From positions 1,335,953-1,399,952 of the forward strand of contig NZ_KB912942.1 of NCBI RefSeq assembly GCF_000383915.1: a stretch of 64,000 nucleotides of DNA, in the 5' to 3' direction. Shown here one piece after another: positions 17,947 through 27,174 of the stretch (its first letter is position 1; each line of letters begins with the position of its first letter). The notes beneath the pieces were generated by a model, which saw only the letters and a program-made list of their open reading frames with translations, ran no database searches and was not told the DNA's origin. This stretch comes from Amycolatopsis benzoatilytica AK 16/65. GTDB taxonomy: Bacteria; Actinomycetota; Actinomycetes; Mycobacteriales; Pseudonocardiaceae. The position numbers were made by a program, and so were the translations under genes.

Positions 17947-19194
17947 CTACTGTGGACTGTTCGAGAGCAGGTGCCGTTCCAGGAATGGATTGCGGAACTT
18001 TCCCGCCGGGTCCAGCTCCGCCGCCAGCTCCCGGAACTGCCGTACCCCGCGGTGGTCGAGGTCCAGCGCCGCGCCGTGGAACAGCTTGCCCCAGTGCGGC
18101 CGGGCGGTGAACGGAGCGAGCCGTTCCTCGATCAGCGGCAGCACCGCTTCCACTTCCGGCTGGCGAGGCTGCCAGGTGAAATGCAGTGCCACCCGGTCGC
18201 CGTCGAAAGCGGGGCTCAGCCAGAGGCCGTCGCCTGCCACCGTGCGGATTTCCGATACCACCAGCAGCGGCGCGATCCGGTCGCCGATGCCGCGCAGCGC
18301 CTCGAACGCCGCGGTGGCGTGCGCGCGCGGCACGAAGTACTCGCTCTGCAGTTCCGCGCCGACACTCGGCGCGAATTCCAGCCGGAAGTGCGGCAGCCGG
18401 TCGTACCACGGACCGGGGATCCCGCCTTGCACCGTGGTGTTTTCCGCCGCGATGCCCGCCGCGTGGGCGGGGTGGCGCGGACCGTCGGCGGGCAGCGCGC
18501 CGAACAGCGAGTCCGGCGCCTCGTGCGGGACTCGGTTTTTGAGCAATACCTGATCGATGACGTCGCGCGCCCAGTTCGTGAACAGGCTGACGCTGTAGCC
18601 CGCCGCTTGGATCTCGTCGAAGTGCTCGAGGGCGGCAGACCACGGGAGACTGTCGAAAACGTCTTGCCGGACCGAGAAAGCCGGTTCCAGGTCGAGGGTG
18701 AGCCGGGTAACGACGCCGAGCGCGCCGACGTTCACGACCACGCCGGGGAACATGTCGTCGGCGCGGGAGAAGGTGCGAAGCGACCCGTCGGAGGTGAGCA
18801 GTTCCACCGCGGACACCGCCGACGCGAGGCCGCGCAGCCGCTCGCCGGAGCCGTGGGTGCCGGTCGCGACGCTGCCGGCCACCGTGATGTGGGGGAGCGA
18901 GGCCAGGTTGGCCAAGGCGAACCCGGCCTCGTGCACCTGGGCGACCACGTCGCCGTAGCGGGTACCGCCGGCGACGGTCAGCGTGCCGGCCGCGATCTCG
19001 GGTGCCAGGACGATGGCGGACAGGTCGAGCTGGAGCCCGTCCGGGCTGTCTGCGACGGTGTTGAAGCTGTGCCGGCTGCCAAGAGCCTTGACCCGGGTCG
19101 CGCCGGCCACGAGTTCCTGCGCTTCGGCGAGCGTGCGCGGGGCGAGGATCTCGCGGCCGCGATAGGTGAGGTTGCCAGCCCAGTTTTCGGTCAC
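17947..19194 (-). CDS. FAD-linked alditol oxidase-like protein
   Basis: 415 residues, close to the ~418 of Streptomyces AldO. The N-terminal FAD_binding_4 domain contains GSRHSFN (residues ~39-45), where the histidine is the expected covalent flavin attachment site, and LPHITVAGSVATGTHGSG. The C-terminal half is the D-arabinono-1,4-lactone oxidase domain ending with HWGKLFHG. Members oxidise sugar alcohols such as xylitol or sorbitol at C1 with O2, giving H2O2. The fit is to alditol rather than gulonolactone oxidases, but substrate choice is not proven. GTG start; divergent from the NAD kinase gene. Confidence 0.85.
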   Translation of the reverse strand: MTENWAGNLTYRGREILAPRTLAEAQELVAGATRVKALGSRHSFNTVADSPDGLQLDLSAIVLAPEIAAGTLTVAGGTRYGDVVAQVHEAGFALANLASLPHITVAGSVATGTHGSGERLRGLASAVSAVELLTSDGSLRTFSRADDMFPGVVVNVGALGVVTRLTLDLEPAFSVRQDVFDSLPWSAALEHFDEIQAAGYSVSLFTNWARDVIDQVLLKNRVPHEAPDSLFGALPADGPRHPAHAAGIAAENTTVQGGIPGPWYDRLPHFRLEFAPSVGAELQSEYFVPRAHATAAFEALRGIGDRIAPLLVVSEIRTVAGDGLWLSPAFDGDRVALHFTWQPRQPEVEAVLPLIEERLAPFTARPHWGKLFHGAALDLDHRGVRQFRELAAELDPAGKFRNPFLERHLLSNSPQ

Positions 19195-19260
19195 GGACGG
19201 GAAGCCTAATCAGCCCGAGCGCGGCAGACTGGGGACAGGCCGACGCGAGGGGACCGGACA

Positions 19261-20118
19261 ATGCAATCTGCTGGACTCGTGCTGCATCCGCGCCGCGACT
19301 CGAAGCCAGCGGTGGACGCCGTGCTGGGCTGGGCGGCCGGGCGCGGGATCGAGATCCTCGGCATCGCCGACGAGATCGCGCGGGTCGACTGCTCGGCGAC
19401 CAGCGTCACCCCGGCCGAACTGGGCAGCCGGGCGGACCTGCTGGTCAGCCTCGGCGGCGACGGCACCATGCTTCGTGCGATGCGGCTCGCCGACGGCCAG
19501 CACGCGCCGGTGCTCGGCGTCAACCTGGGGAAACTCGGCTTCCTCGCCGAGGTGGACGTGCCGGATCTGCCGCTCGCGCTGTCCGCCATCGACCGGGAGG
19601 AGTTCACCGTCGAGCCTCGGCTGGCGGTGGACGCGCGGCTGCGCGATCGGGTCGAGACCGCGTTCAACGACGTCGCGGTGGTCCGGGTGCCCGGCGACGG
19701 CAGCGCGGTAGTGGCGGTGCTGGTGAACGGCGAGCAGTTCGTCAGCTACGCGGCCGACGCGGTCGTCGTCGCGACCCCGACCGGCTCCACCGCGTACAGC
19801 TTCTCCGCGGGCGGGCCGATCACCAGCCCGGCGGTGGAAGCGCTGCTGGTCACGCCGGCCGCGCCGCATTCGGCGTACAGCCGCGGGGTGGTGCTGTCCG
19901 TGCACGACACGGTGACCCTGCAGGTGCTGCCGTCCAGCGGGCGGCTCGCGGTGGAGGTGGACGGCCGGGTCGCGGGCTACGTCGGGCCTGGCGAAACCAT
20001 CGATCTGCATGCCCGGCCGGCGGCCGCACGGGTCGTCCGGCTCGGGATGACGACGTTCTACCAGCGCGCCCGGCGCAAGCTGCGGCTCACCGACTCGGCG
20101 GAGATCCCGCTGGCCTGA
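19261..20118 (+). CDS. NAD(+)/NADH kinase
   Basis: 285 residues. It phosphorylates NAD(H) to NADP(H) using ATP or polyphosphate. The diagnostic GGDGTMLRA motif is at residues ~66-74, followed by NDVAVVR and TPTGSTAYSFSAGGPI. A GAGGGG ribosome binding site precedes the ATG. Actinomycetes usually have a main NAD kinase near recN/tlyA; this stand-alone copy beside an alditol oxidase is probably a second paralogue. Confidence 0.92.
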   Translation: MQSAGLVLHPRRDSKPAVDAVLGWAAGRGIEILGIADEIARVDCSATSVTPAELGSRADLLVSLGGDGTMLRAMRLADGQHAPVLGVNLGKLGFLAEVDVPDLPLALSAIDREEFTVEPRLAVDARLRDRVETAFNDVAVVRVPGDGSAVVAVLVNGEQFVSYAADAVVVATPTGSTAYSFSAGGPITSPAVEALLVTPAAPHSAYSRGVVLSVHDTVTLQVLPSSGRLAVEVDGRVAGYVGPGETIDLHARPAAARVVRLGMTTFYQRARRKLRLTDSAEIPLA

Positions 20119-20265
20119 GCGGCTTTCGCGGTTTTCGGTAATCGGCCGCTGACCTGCGGTTATCTTGTTCGGACTGTGCTGACTGTCACTTGTCGGAGAC
20201 ATTCCCGTGTCCTATTCGTAATGTCATGGCGGCTTTGCGGATCCGAACGAGGAGAGTGGTGCGAG

Positions 20266-20937
20266 GTGTCCGGTAGACATCGCGACGGATCGAAGTCGTG
20301 GCGGCTGCCGGCCGCGGCGGGCGTGCTGGCGGCCGGTGCGCTGGCGGTGCCGGCCTGGCTGACGGCCGGTCCGGCCGAGCCGTTGCCGACTCCGATGGCC
20401 GCCGCCGACCTGCACGCGTTCAGCGCGCCTCGGCCGTCGAGCAGCACTCCGCGAACGACTTCGGCCCCGCCGTCGACGTCGACGACCAGCGCCGCGCCCC
20501 CGGCTTCCTCGGCTCCCTCGACTCCCTCGTCGTCGCGACCCGCCACCACGTCGAAGACGCCGGTGACCCCGGCCGCCCAGGCGTGTTCGTCCACTTTGGC
20601 CGGCACGCAGCCGGCGGTGGCCCAGGCCGGGAACTTTCTCAAGGAAAAGTTCGGAGTAACCGACGTGGGCGGCCGGGCCAGCCGGTCCGGCACGAGCGAC
20701 CATCCGGCCGGCCTCGCGCTCGACTTCATGGTCGACACGAACACCGGAAACGCTTTGGCCGCTTACGTTCTGGCCCATCAGAACGAGCTCGGCGCGAAGT
20801 ACGTGATCTGGCAGCAGCGCTACAACGACGGCAGCGGCTGGTCGTCGATGCCAGACCGCGGCAGCGAAACCGCGAACCACTTCGACCACGTCCACGTCTC
20901 GTTCGAACGCGGCGCCAAGGTCTCGGTTACCTGCTGA
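20266..20937 (+). CDS. Secreted protein with M15-like C-terminal domain
   Basis: About 223 residues. A signal-anchor-like helix (WRLPAAAGVLAAGALAVPAWL) is followed by a Ser/Thr/Pro-rich linker and, from about residue 110, a domain with SGTSDHPAGLALDFMVDT and ANHFDHVHVSF. These keep the H-x(6)-D and H-x-H spacing of M15 peptidase-like (ARB_07466-type) extracellular domains, so a cell-wall role is plausible. The GTG at 20266 has GAGGAG upstream and puts the hydrophobic helix near the N-terminus; starts at 20176 or 20221 would add a Cys/Arg-rich leader. Confidence 0.75.
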   Translation: MSGRHRDGSKSWRLPAAAGVLAAGALAVPAWLTAGPAEPLPTPMAAADLHAFSAPRPSSSTPRTTSAPPSTSTTSAAPPASSAPSTPSSSRPATTSKTPVTPAAQACSSTLAGTQPAVAQAGNFLKEKFGVTDVGGRASRSGTSDHPAGLALDFMVDTNTGNALAAYVLAHQNELGAKYVIWQQRYNDGSGWSSMPDRGSETANHFDHVHVSFERGAKVSVTC

Positions 20938-21048
20938 CACCCGACTTTCGGCCGGTGTGCCGGGTTCGCCCGGTTGGGCACACTGTGCGCTGTCGACCGG
21001 TTACCGTCCGCGTGCGGTGACTTCCGTTCGTCCGCGTGAGGAGCTCCG

Positions 21049-22362
21049 ATGACGGGCAGGTTCTCGATCCGGCTCACCCTTGGCCTGGCCGGAGCGCTGA
21101 TCGCGCTCGGCGGAACGCTGCCCTCGGTTGCCTCCGCCGCGCCGGACGACCCGGTTTCCTGGAAAGTCCCGGCCAACGCCGCCCAGGCGGCCGATCTGGC
21201 CCGCGCCGGATTCGACGTGGCCGGCGCGGATGCGGGCGCGGCGTATGTGGTCGGGAACCGGTCGGTCGCCGGGAAGCTGCGAGAACGGGGCTATGCGCCG
21301 GAATTCTTCGACACCGTCTACAAGGGAGTTTCGACCCGGGCGGCGGGTGAGACGTTCTACGGCGGTTACCGGACGGTCGCGGCGCAGGAAGCCCATCTCG
21401 CCAGCGTCGCCGCCGCGCATCCGGACCTCGCGACCGAGTACTCGCTCGGCCAGTCGTGGCTGAAGACCCAGGGCAAGGGCGGCCACGACGTCAAGGCGAT
21501 CTGCCTGACCAAGAAACGGGCTGGCGACTGCACACTGTCCCCGACGTCGGCGAAGCCGAAATTCGTGCTGATGGCCCAGATCCACGCCCGCGAGATCTCC
21601 ACCGGCGAGCTGGCTTGGCGCTGGATCGACTACCTGGCCGACGGCTATCCGGCCGATGCCACTGCCAAGTCCATTTTGGACACCACTGAGGTGTGGGTGG
21701 TTCCGATCGCCAACCCGGACGGCGTCGACATCGTGGCGTCCGGCGGCGACTCGCCGAAACTGCAGCGCAAGAACGCGAACGGCAGCCGAGGCGGATGCAC
21801 CGGCACCGACCTCGGCATCGACCTCAATCGCAACTCGAGCTTCCGCTGGGGCGGCGACTCGAACTCCCCGTGCTCGGAGACCTACCAGGGGACCGGTGCG
21901 GCGTCGGAGCCGGAGACCGCGGCGCTGGAGAAGTTCTTCCGTGCGATCTACCCGGTCCAGCGCGGCAGCGGCGACAACGACCCGGCTCCGGCGACCGCGC
22001 GGGGCACGATGATCACGTTGCACAGCTACGGCGACGACATCGTGATCCCGTGGGGATTCACCGACGCGGTGTCGCCGAACGACGCCGCGTACCGGAAGCT
22101 CGGCGCGAAGTTCAGCGCGTCGAACGGGTACCTGGTGGGGACCAACGGGGAGACGGTCGGGTATTCGACCAGCGGCACCACGGACGATTTCACGTATGGC
22201 GCGCTGGGCGTCGCGAGTTTCACCTTCGAGGTCGGCGCCCAGAGCGGTTCGTGCGGCGGGTTCCTGCCAAAGTACTCGTGCGTGGACAGCACGTTCTGGC
22301 CGAAGAACAAAGCCGCGTTCGTCACGGCGGCGAAAGCGGCCGCGGCGCCGTATCAGCAGTAA
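21049..22362 (+). CDS. Secreted M14-family zinc carboxypeptidase
   Basis: 437 residues with a clear signal peptide cleaved near ASAAPD. The M14 catalytic domain starts around residue 105. The zinc ligands are visible as QIHAREISTGE (H-x-x-E) and a later TLHSYGDD histidine; DLNRNSSFRWG gives the substrate-binding Asn-Arg pair, and TFEVG carries the probable catalytic Glu. It should trim C-terminal residues from extracellular peptides. The N-terminal ~70 residues after the signal look like a propeptide. The next gene is convergent. Confidence 0.92.
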   Translation: MTGRFSIRLTLGLAGALIALGGTLPSVASAAPDDPVSWKVPANAAQAADLARAGFDVAGADAGAAYVVGNRSVAGKLRERGYAPEFFDTVYKGVSTRAAGETFYGGYRTVAAQEAHLASVAAAHPDLATEYSLGQSWLKTQGKGGHDVKAICLTKKRAGDCTLSPTSAKPKFVLMAQIHAREISTGELAWRWIDYLADGYPADATAKSILDTTEVWVVPIANPDGVDIVASGGDSPKLQRKNANGSRGGCTGTDLGIDLNRNSSFRWGGDSNSPCSETYQGTGAASEPETAALEKFFRAIYPVQRGSGDNDPAPATARGTMITLHSYGDDIVIPWGFTDAVSPNDAAYRKLGAKFSASNGYLVGTNGETVGYSTSGTTDDFTYGALGVASFTFEVGAQSGSCGGFLPKYSCVDSTFWPKNKAAFVTAAKAAAAPYQQ

Positions 22363-22395
22363 GGCCGGACGGCGCCGCTCCTGGCCGGTCCGCGG

Positions 22396-22608
22396 TCAGT
22401 GCGGACCGTGCCAGGGGTGCCCGTGCAGTTCGACCGGACGGTTGAGCAGCCGGTTCACCGTGTCGATGCTGTCGTACTCCTGCTCCGGCAGCGTGGCCAG
22501 CCAGCCGAGAACGTCGTCGCCCGCGCCCTGGGCGGTCGCGCTGCGCAGAAGTTCCGCCCGGTCGCAGGGGTAGCGGACGCTGGCCAGGCAGTCGCGGATG
22601 TCGATCAT
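22396..22608 (-). CDS. DUF2795 small protein
   Basis: 70 residues. The stretch LASVRYPCDRAELLRSATAQ and WLATLPEQEYDSIDTVNRLL match the DUF2795 fold, a small helical domain common in actinomycetes and of unknown function. GGGAGG is eight bases upstream of the ATG. The frame continues far upstream but antisense to the MFS gene, so the short form is taken. Confidence 0.8.
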   Translation of the reverse strand: MIDIRDCLASVRYPCDRAELLRSATAQGAGDDVLGWLATLPEQEYDSIDTVNRLLNRPVELHGHPWHGPH

Positions 22609-22700
22609 CGCCGACCTCCCTTGGTTGACGGCGAAGGTGCTTGCCCTGACCGCATACCCGGTCCAGACGGCGGGTATGCGCTCGCTGGGTATCCCGCTGA

Positions 22701-22784
22701 TTAGCTCGGTGAGCGAACTAACTCTCCTGCGCTCTTGCCAGTACGGCTGGTTATGCCCGTAATATAGTTCTGCACTGGAACTAA
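22701..22784. promoter_or_regulatory. Two MarR-type operators upstream of MFS-MarR operon
   Basis: Two inverted repeats share the consensus TAGTTC-N7-GAACTA: TTAGCTC-N7-GAACTAA at 22701-22721 and TAGTTC-tgcactg-GAACTA at 22765-22783. Centres are about 63 bases apart, close to six helical turns. They lie in the intergenic region that reads into the MFS-MarR operon and are likely binding sites of its MarR product. Confidence 0.7.
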
Positions 22785-22800
22785 TAGACGGGAGCAGACG

Positions 22801-24159
22801 GTGACGATCGGCCACGAACGCGCTCGTCCGGCGATCGTGCGGGACCACCCGATGGCCGGCTGGTTCGCGGTCGGCGCGGTGTGTTTCGGCGCCTTCATGG
22901 GGCAGCTCGACGCCAGCATCGTCACTCTCACCTTCCCCGCCCTCCAGCACGAGTACGGCGAGCCGCTCGCCGCCGTCCAGTGGGTGTCGCTGGCGTACCT
23001 GCTCGCGCTGGTCGGCCTGCTCGCGGCGGTCGGCCGGGTGGCCGACGCGGTCGGTCGCAAACTCACCTACGTCTACGGGTTCGGCGTGTTCACCGTCGCG
23101 TCGGTCGCTTGCGGGCTGGCCCCGACGCTCGGCTGGCTCATCGCGTTCCGGGTGGTGCAGGCGATCGGGGCCGCGATGCTGCAAGCCAACAGCGTCGCCC
23201 TGGTGGTGCGCAGCGTGCGCGCGGACCGGATGCGCGCCGCCCTCGGGGTGCAGGCGGCCGCGCAGGCGCTCGGGCTCGCGTTGGGGCCGGCGGTGGGCGG
23301 GCTGCTGGTCGACACGGTCGGCTGGCGATGGGTCTTCCTGGTCAACGCGCCGGTCGGGCTCGCCGGGCTGATCGCCGGGCGCTACTTGCTGCCGCGGACT
23401 CGCGAGCGGACCCCGCTCGGCCGGTTCGACGGCGCGGGCGTCGCGTTGCTGGCGACGGCGTCGACCGCGCTGCTGCTGACGATCTCCGCGGTGTCCGGGC
23501 TGGCGGTGCCCGGATGGGTGCTGACGGTGCTGGCCGGAGTGACGGTGGCCGCGGCGATCGGTTTCGTGCTGCGGGAAAACTCGGCCAGCAGCCCGATTCT
23601 GCAGCTTTCGGTGCTGCGGCCGCCGGTGGTGTCGCTGGGCCTGGCCGGGGCGCTGTGCGGGTACCTCGTCCTTTTCGGCCCGCTGACGTTGCTGCCGCAG
23701 GTGCTCGGCGCGGCGGGCGGCACCGGGCTCGTGCTGACCTGCCTGCCCGCCGGATTCGCGGTCGCGGCGGTGCTGGCGGACCGGGTCCTGCCGGCGAGGT
23801 TCGGTGCCCGCGCCCGCACGGTCCTCGGCGCGCTGGTCGCCGCGGCCGGCTGCGCCGGGCTGGGGCTGGCGTCCGCGGAGTGGGAGGTGGGCGTGTCGCT
23901 GGTGGTGGCCGGGTTGGGTCTGGGAGTGTTCATTCCGGCGAACAACTCGGCTGTCATGGGCGCGATCCCGGCGCGGATGTCGGCCACCGGAGGAGGACTG
24001 GTGAACATGGCGCGCGGACTGGGGACGGCGCTCGGAGTGGCGCTGGTGACGTTGTGCCTGCACGCCGCCGGAGAAACGGCCGCGGTCGCGGTGCTGGCGG
24101 CCGCCGCGGTGCTGGCCGCGGCGACCGGGCTCGCGGCGCGTCCGGAGACGGGTCGGTGA
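22801..24159 (+). CDS. MFS drug transporter (DHA2-like)
   Basis: 452 residues with about fourteen hydrophobic helices, as in the EmrB/QacA group. FGAFMGQLDASIVTLTFPAL is the typical first helix (motif D1) and GRVADAVGRKLTYVYG is motif A. It should export a drug or metabolite by proton antiport. GTG start with GGGAG upstream. The stop overlaps the start of the MarR gene (GTGA), so both are one operon, probably repressed by that MarR through the two upstream palindromes. Confidence 0.9.
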   Translation: MTIGHERARPAIVRDHPMAGWFAVGAVCFGAFMGQLDASIVTLTFPALQHEYGEPLAAVQWVSLAYLLALVGLLAAVGRVADAVGRKLTYVYGFGVFTVASVACGLAPTLGWLIAFRVVQAIGAAMLQANSVALVVRSVRADRMRAALGVQAAAQALGLALGPAVGGLLVDTVGWRWVFLVNAPVGLAGLIAGRYLLPRTRERTPLGRFDGAGVALLATASTALLLTISAVSGLAVPGWVLTVLAGVTVAAAIGFVLRENSASSPILQLSVLRPPVVSLGLAGALCGYLVLFGPLTLLPQVLGAAGGTGLVLTCLPAGFAVAAVLADRVLPARFGARARTVLGALVAAAGCAGLGLASAEWEVGVSLVVAGLGLGVFIPANNSAVMGAIPARMSATGGGLVNMARGLGTALGVALVTLCLHAAGETAAVAVLAAAAVLAAATGLAARPETGR

Positions 24160-24614
24160 CCGGCGCGGAACCAGGGCTCGCGGACGTCGTCGCCCGGCTG
24201 CGGCGTGCGATGCGGCGGGCCGCGCGGACGGCGGACCCGGACAACACGCTGTCGGTCGCGCAACTGGAACTGCTGTCCTGCCTCTCGGAAAACCCCGGCG
24301 CGCGGCCCAGCCGGATCGCGCAGCTGCTGAAGCTGGCCCCGAACTCGGTGACGACGATGGTGACCGGCCTGCGCGCGCGAGACCTGGTCACTCGCACGAG
24401 CGGCGGCGACGACCGGCGGACGGTGGCGCTGGAACTCACCGGCAGCGGGCGCGCCGCGGTCGAGAAGTGGCAGGGGCACAACGCCGCCATCCTCGCCGCG
24501 GCGCTCGACGGGGTGCATCCGGCGTGGCGGCATCTGATCGCCGCCGCGGTGCCCGCGCTCAACGAGCTGGTCCGGGCGATCGACGCGCTCGCGGAGTCCG
24601 GCCAGGAGCACTGA
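24156..24614 (+). CDS. MarR-family transcriptional regulator
   Basis: About 152 residues. The winged helix is seen as LSVAQLELLSCLSENPG, RPSRIAQLLKLAPNSVTTMV and the wing TSGGDDRRTVALELT. The GTG start overlaps the MFS stop codon by four bases. As the second gene of the operon it is a likely feedback repressor of the transporter. The same frame is open far upstream but lies inside the MFS gene. Confidence 0.9.
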   Translation: MTGAEPGLADVVARLRRAMRRAARTADPDNTLSVAQLELLSCLSENPGARPSRIAQLLKLAPNSVTTMVTGLRARDLVTRTSGGDDRRTVALELTGSGRAAVEKWQGHNAAILAAALDGVHPAWRHLIAAAVPALNELVRAIDALAESGQEH

Positions 24615-24699
24615 CCGGACTCGCCGAGCTGTGCACCGCGCCGGACCGCGCGGCGCGGTCGCGGTGCCTGGGCGGCGGGCAGCCAGTTTGCTGGTCGGT

Positions 24700-24750
24700 C
24701 CGTGAAGGGCCCCTTGAGGGAATCCAAGTGCCGGAAGGAGTCCTTCACGG
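24700..24750. repeat. 51-bp interspersed palindrome, degenerate copy
   Basis: CCGTGAAGGGCCCCTTGAGG on the left and a diverged right arm ending TCCTTCACGG. It lies between the convergent MarR and DoxX genes, where it may act as a terminator. Apart from this repeat the 310-base gap 24615-24924 shows no gene. Confidence 0.85.
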
Positions 24751-24924
24751 CCAGACCAGCGGACCGTTCGGCGAACTCCACCTGAGACAAGCTTCAGCCG
24801 CGGCCCGCGAGCATCACGACAGCGCCACGTGAGACCTGCCCCAAGGCATCGAACGCGGGTCGCCGCAGGGGAGGCGGACCACCGGCTCGTGATCGGCGAA
24901 TCGTCCCGGGGGCGAACGGCGAAA

Positions 24925-25353
24925 TCAGGCGCGCGGGACCGCGTCAACGCGAGATTCCCTGGGCCGCAACGGGGAAAGCGCTCCGGCGAGCGCGAATCGG
25001 CCCGGCCCGACGAACGCGAGGATCAGCAGCGTCCAGCAGAACATCGCCGCCGCTTCGCCGCCGTTCTCGATCGGGAAAAGCGCCTTCGGCAGGTGGACGG
25101 TGAAGTAGGCGAACGCCATCGACCCGGATCCGAGCAAGGCCGCGAGCCGGCTTCCGATGCCGAGCAGCACCAGGACTCCCGCGACGAGCTGGATGAGCGC
25201 CGCCCACCAGCCGGGCCAGGCCCCGGCCGGGGCGGGGTCGTGCGCGCCCAGCACTCCGAACAGCGTTTTCACGCCGTGGCAGGCAAAAAGAAACCCGATG
25301 ACGATGCGGAACAGTCCGATCGCATAATCCCGTGCCGCGTCCAGCCGGTGCAT
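24925..25353 (-). CDS. DoxX-family membrane protein
   Basis: 142 residues with four hydrophobic helices. DYAIGLFRIVIGFLFACHGVKTLFG and the following GAWPGWWAALIQLVAGVLVLLGIGSRLAALL match the DoxX family, small membrane proteins linked to redox or detoxification in some bacteria; the exact role is unknown. GGAGG stands six bases before the ATG at 25353. An upstream in-frame start at 25467 would add a leader without membrane character. Confidence 0.85.
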   Translation of the reverse strand: MHRLDAARDYAIGLFRIVIGFLFACHGVKTLFGVLGAHDPAPAGAWPGWWAALIQLVAGVLVLLGIGSRLAALLGSGSMAFAYFTVHLPKALFPIENGGEAAAMFCWTLLILAFVGPGRFALAGALSPLRPRESRVDAVPRA

Positions 25354-25674
25354 GCTGCCTCCACAAAGGACGACTCGGACGGACAGCCCCGCTGCCGTGC
25401 GGGCACCGGTCCGGCCCGTTAAGTGGTCCAGACCTTTTGGCGGACCGGTACCAGGTATACCGGCCACCCGAGCCAGGCGATACCTGCGAAAGTCAGGTTC
25501 CGCCCGAATCGCGGTGCGTGGTCACGGTCGGTGCGGGTACCGGCGTCCGATCCGGGGACGGCCCGGGGCGGTGCGGAGGAATGGGTTCGTTCGTTTGCCG
25601 GAACGAACGGTACGGACAATTCGGCGGGCAAAGCCGGGCGGGCGGCAGCGATTTCCGGGCTCGGCACTGCGCTG
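25354..25674. other. Gap without recognised gene
   Basis: 321 bases between the DoxX start and the TetR stop. Small frames exist on both strands, but none has a family pattern or a good ribosome binding site. It presumably contains the DoxX promoter. Confidence 0.45.
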
Positions 25675-26247
25675 CTACGCCGGCCACCCGTATCGCAGCA
25701 CTTCGAACACCCCCGCCAGCGCCGCCAGCGGATCCGCCGCTGTCCCGGTCAAATCCGGCACCTCCAGCACGAACCGGGCCAACGCCAGCACCGCCGGATC
25801 ATCCGCCGCGAGTCCGCTCTCCTCGGCCAGCACCGGCACCAGCAACGGCTCGCACGAATGCCACAACCGTCGCGCGTAGGACCGCAAGGCCGGCGTCTCC
25901 ACGATCAGATCCCGCTTCTCCGCGTGTTCCGCGGGCAGTTTCGTCGAATACGGACCTCTGCTCGCGAAAAACCGCTCCAGTGCGTCCAGTACCGACTCCG
26001 TGTCTGCCCGCTCTCGCACTGCCGCGACGATCCCCGCCCGTCGTTCGCTGCCGTCGTCGAAGATCAACGCTTCCTTGCCGTCGGGGACGTGCGCGAAGAG
26101 CGTGGCGACCGAGATGTCCGCTGCGTCGGCGATTTGCGCGACCGTCACCCCGTCGTAACCGTGCTCCAGAAACAGCCGCAGGGCGACCTCGTCCAGGCGG
26201 CGGCGGGTTTCGAGTTTGCGGCGTTCGCGGCGTCCGGTGTTGACCAC
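25675..26247 (-). CDS. TetR-family transcriptional regulator
   Basis: 190 residues. The DNA-binding domain reads TRRRLDEVALRLFLEHGYDGVTVAQIADAADISVATLFAHVPDGKEAL over residues ~14-60, the classical TetR N-terminus with an unusual F-A-H in place of the common Y-x-H. The C-terminal helical domain is the inducer pocket. GTG start with GAGG upstream. It is divergent from an SDR gene 66 bases away and probably controls it; the spacer is AT-rich and holds a weak AAATCT...AGATTT pair. Confidence 0.9.
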   Translation of the reverse strand: MVNTGRRERRKLETRRRLDEVALRLFLEHGYDGVTVAQIADAADISVATLFAHVPDGKEALIFDDGSERRAGIVAAVRERADTESVLDALERFFASRGPYSTKLPAEHAEKRDLIVETPALRSYARRLWHSCEPLLVPVLAEESGLAADDPAVLALARFVLEVPDLTGTAADPLAALAGVFEVLRYGWPA

Positions 26248-26313
26248 GGGGCCAGCCTACCTCAAATCTAAAGTGAGTATATAATCAGAATGACTACAGA
26301 TTTGGGAGGCGTC

Positions 26314-27174
26314 ATGGCGGTGCTGGTGACCGGCGGCAACGCGGGGATCGGCTACTTCGTCGCGGAGCAGCTGGCCGAGCAGGGCGTGGAGGTCGTCCTC
26401 GGCAGCCGCGACGCGGGGAAAGCCGAGGTCGCGCTGAAAGTGCTCCGGGAGCGGGTGCCAGAAGCGCGGGTGCGGCACGTGCCGCTGGACCTGGCGTCGC
26501 TTGAGCAGATCAAGGAGGTCGACGCGGGCCCGCTCGAGGCGGTCGTGCTGAACGCGGGCGTGTACCTCCAGCAAGCCGAGCGGCGCGAGACCCCGGCGGG
26601 GCACGAGATGGCGTTCGGCGTCAATCACCTCGGGCATTTCGCGTTGGTAGCGGCGCTGTGGCCGCAATTGCGGCCGGACGCGCGGATCGTCAACACCGGC
26701 AGCTTCGCCGCGAAGTCCGCCAAGCTCGATTTCGCGGATCTCCAGACCCGCCAGAACTACACGCCGAAACTCGCCTACGAGCGGTCGAAACTCGCGCAGA
26801 CGCTGTTTGCGCTGGAGCTGGACCGGCGGCTGAAAGCGGCGGGCAGCGACCGGCTCAGCGTGGTCGCGCACCCGGGCGGCGCTCTCGACAGCCTGACCCC
26901 GGACCGTCCGCCGCTGCACGTGCGAAAGGCAAAGGACCGCCTCGGGCTCTCGCGGATCATCTTGCAGGGCAAGGACGGCGGTGCCCGTACCGCGGTACGC
27001 GCGGCAGTCGGCCCAGATGTCCACAGTGGTCAGATCTGGGGGCCGCGAGTGTTCGGCCTCCGCGGACGGCCGCGCCCGGAACCGGTGCGCGCGCCGTACG
27101 CGGACGTCGAGGCGGCGCAACAGCTGTGGGCCGCCAGTGTGGAACTGACCGGGGTGGAACCCTTGGTCAGCTGA
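26314..27174 (+). CDS. SDR-family oxidoreductase
   Basis: About 286 residues. TGGNAGIG is the cofactor-binding motif and LNAGVY corresponds to the NAG motif. The active site is YERSK, and VNTGS is where the catalytic serine lies. It resembles retinol dehydrogenase/WW-domain-oxidoreductase-like SDRs, which are longer than classical ones. The ATG at 26314 has GGGAGG five bases upstream; ATG 26290 in frame has none. The 3' end overlaps the convergent quinone reductase gene by eight bases. Confidence 0.85.
   Translation: MAVLVTGGNAGIGYFVAEQLAEQGVEVVLGSRDAGKAEVALKVLRERVPEARVRHVPLDLASLEQIKEVDAGPLEAVVLNAGVYLQQAERRETPAGHEMAFGVNHLGHFALVAALWPQLRPDARIVNTGSFAAKSAKLDFADLQTRQNYTPKLAYERSKLAQTLFALELDRRLKAAGSDRLSVVAHPGGALDSLTPDRPPLHVRKAKDRLGLSRIILQGKDGGARTAVRAAVGPDVHSGQIWGPRVFGLRGRPRPEPVRAPYADVEAAQQLWAASVELTGVEPLVS

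Noticed and set aside
17667..18110. Plus-strand frame in the gap after the iron box
   Set aside because: Pro/Ala/Gly-rich, overlaps the alditol oxidase antisense and lacks any recognisable domain.
20118..20265. Possible riboswitch upstream of the secreted M15-like protein
   Set aside because: I looked for the c-di-AMP (ydaO) conserved core that often precedes wall hydrolases in actinomycetes and did not find it.
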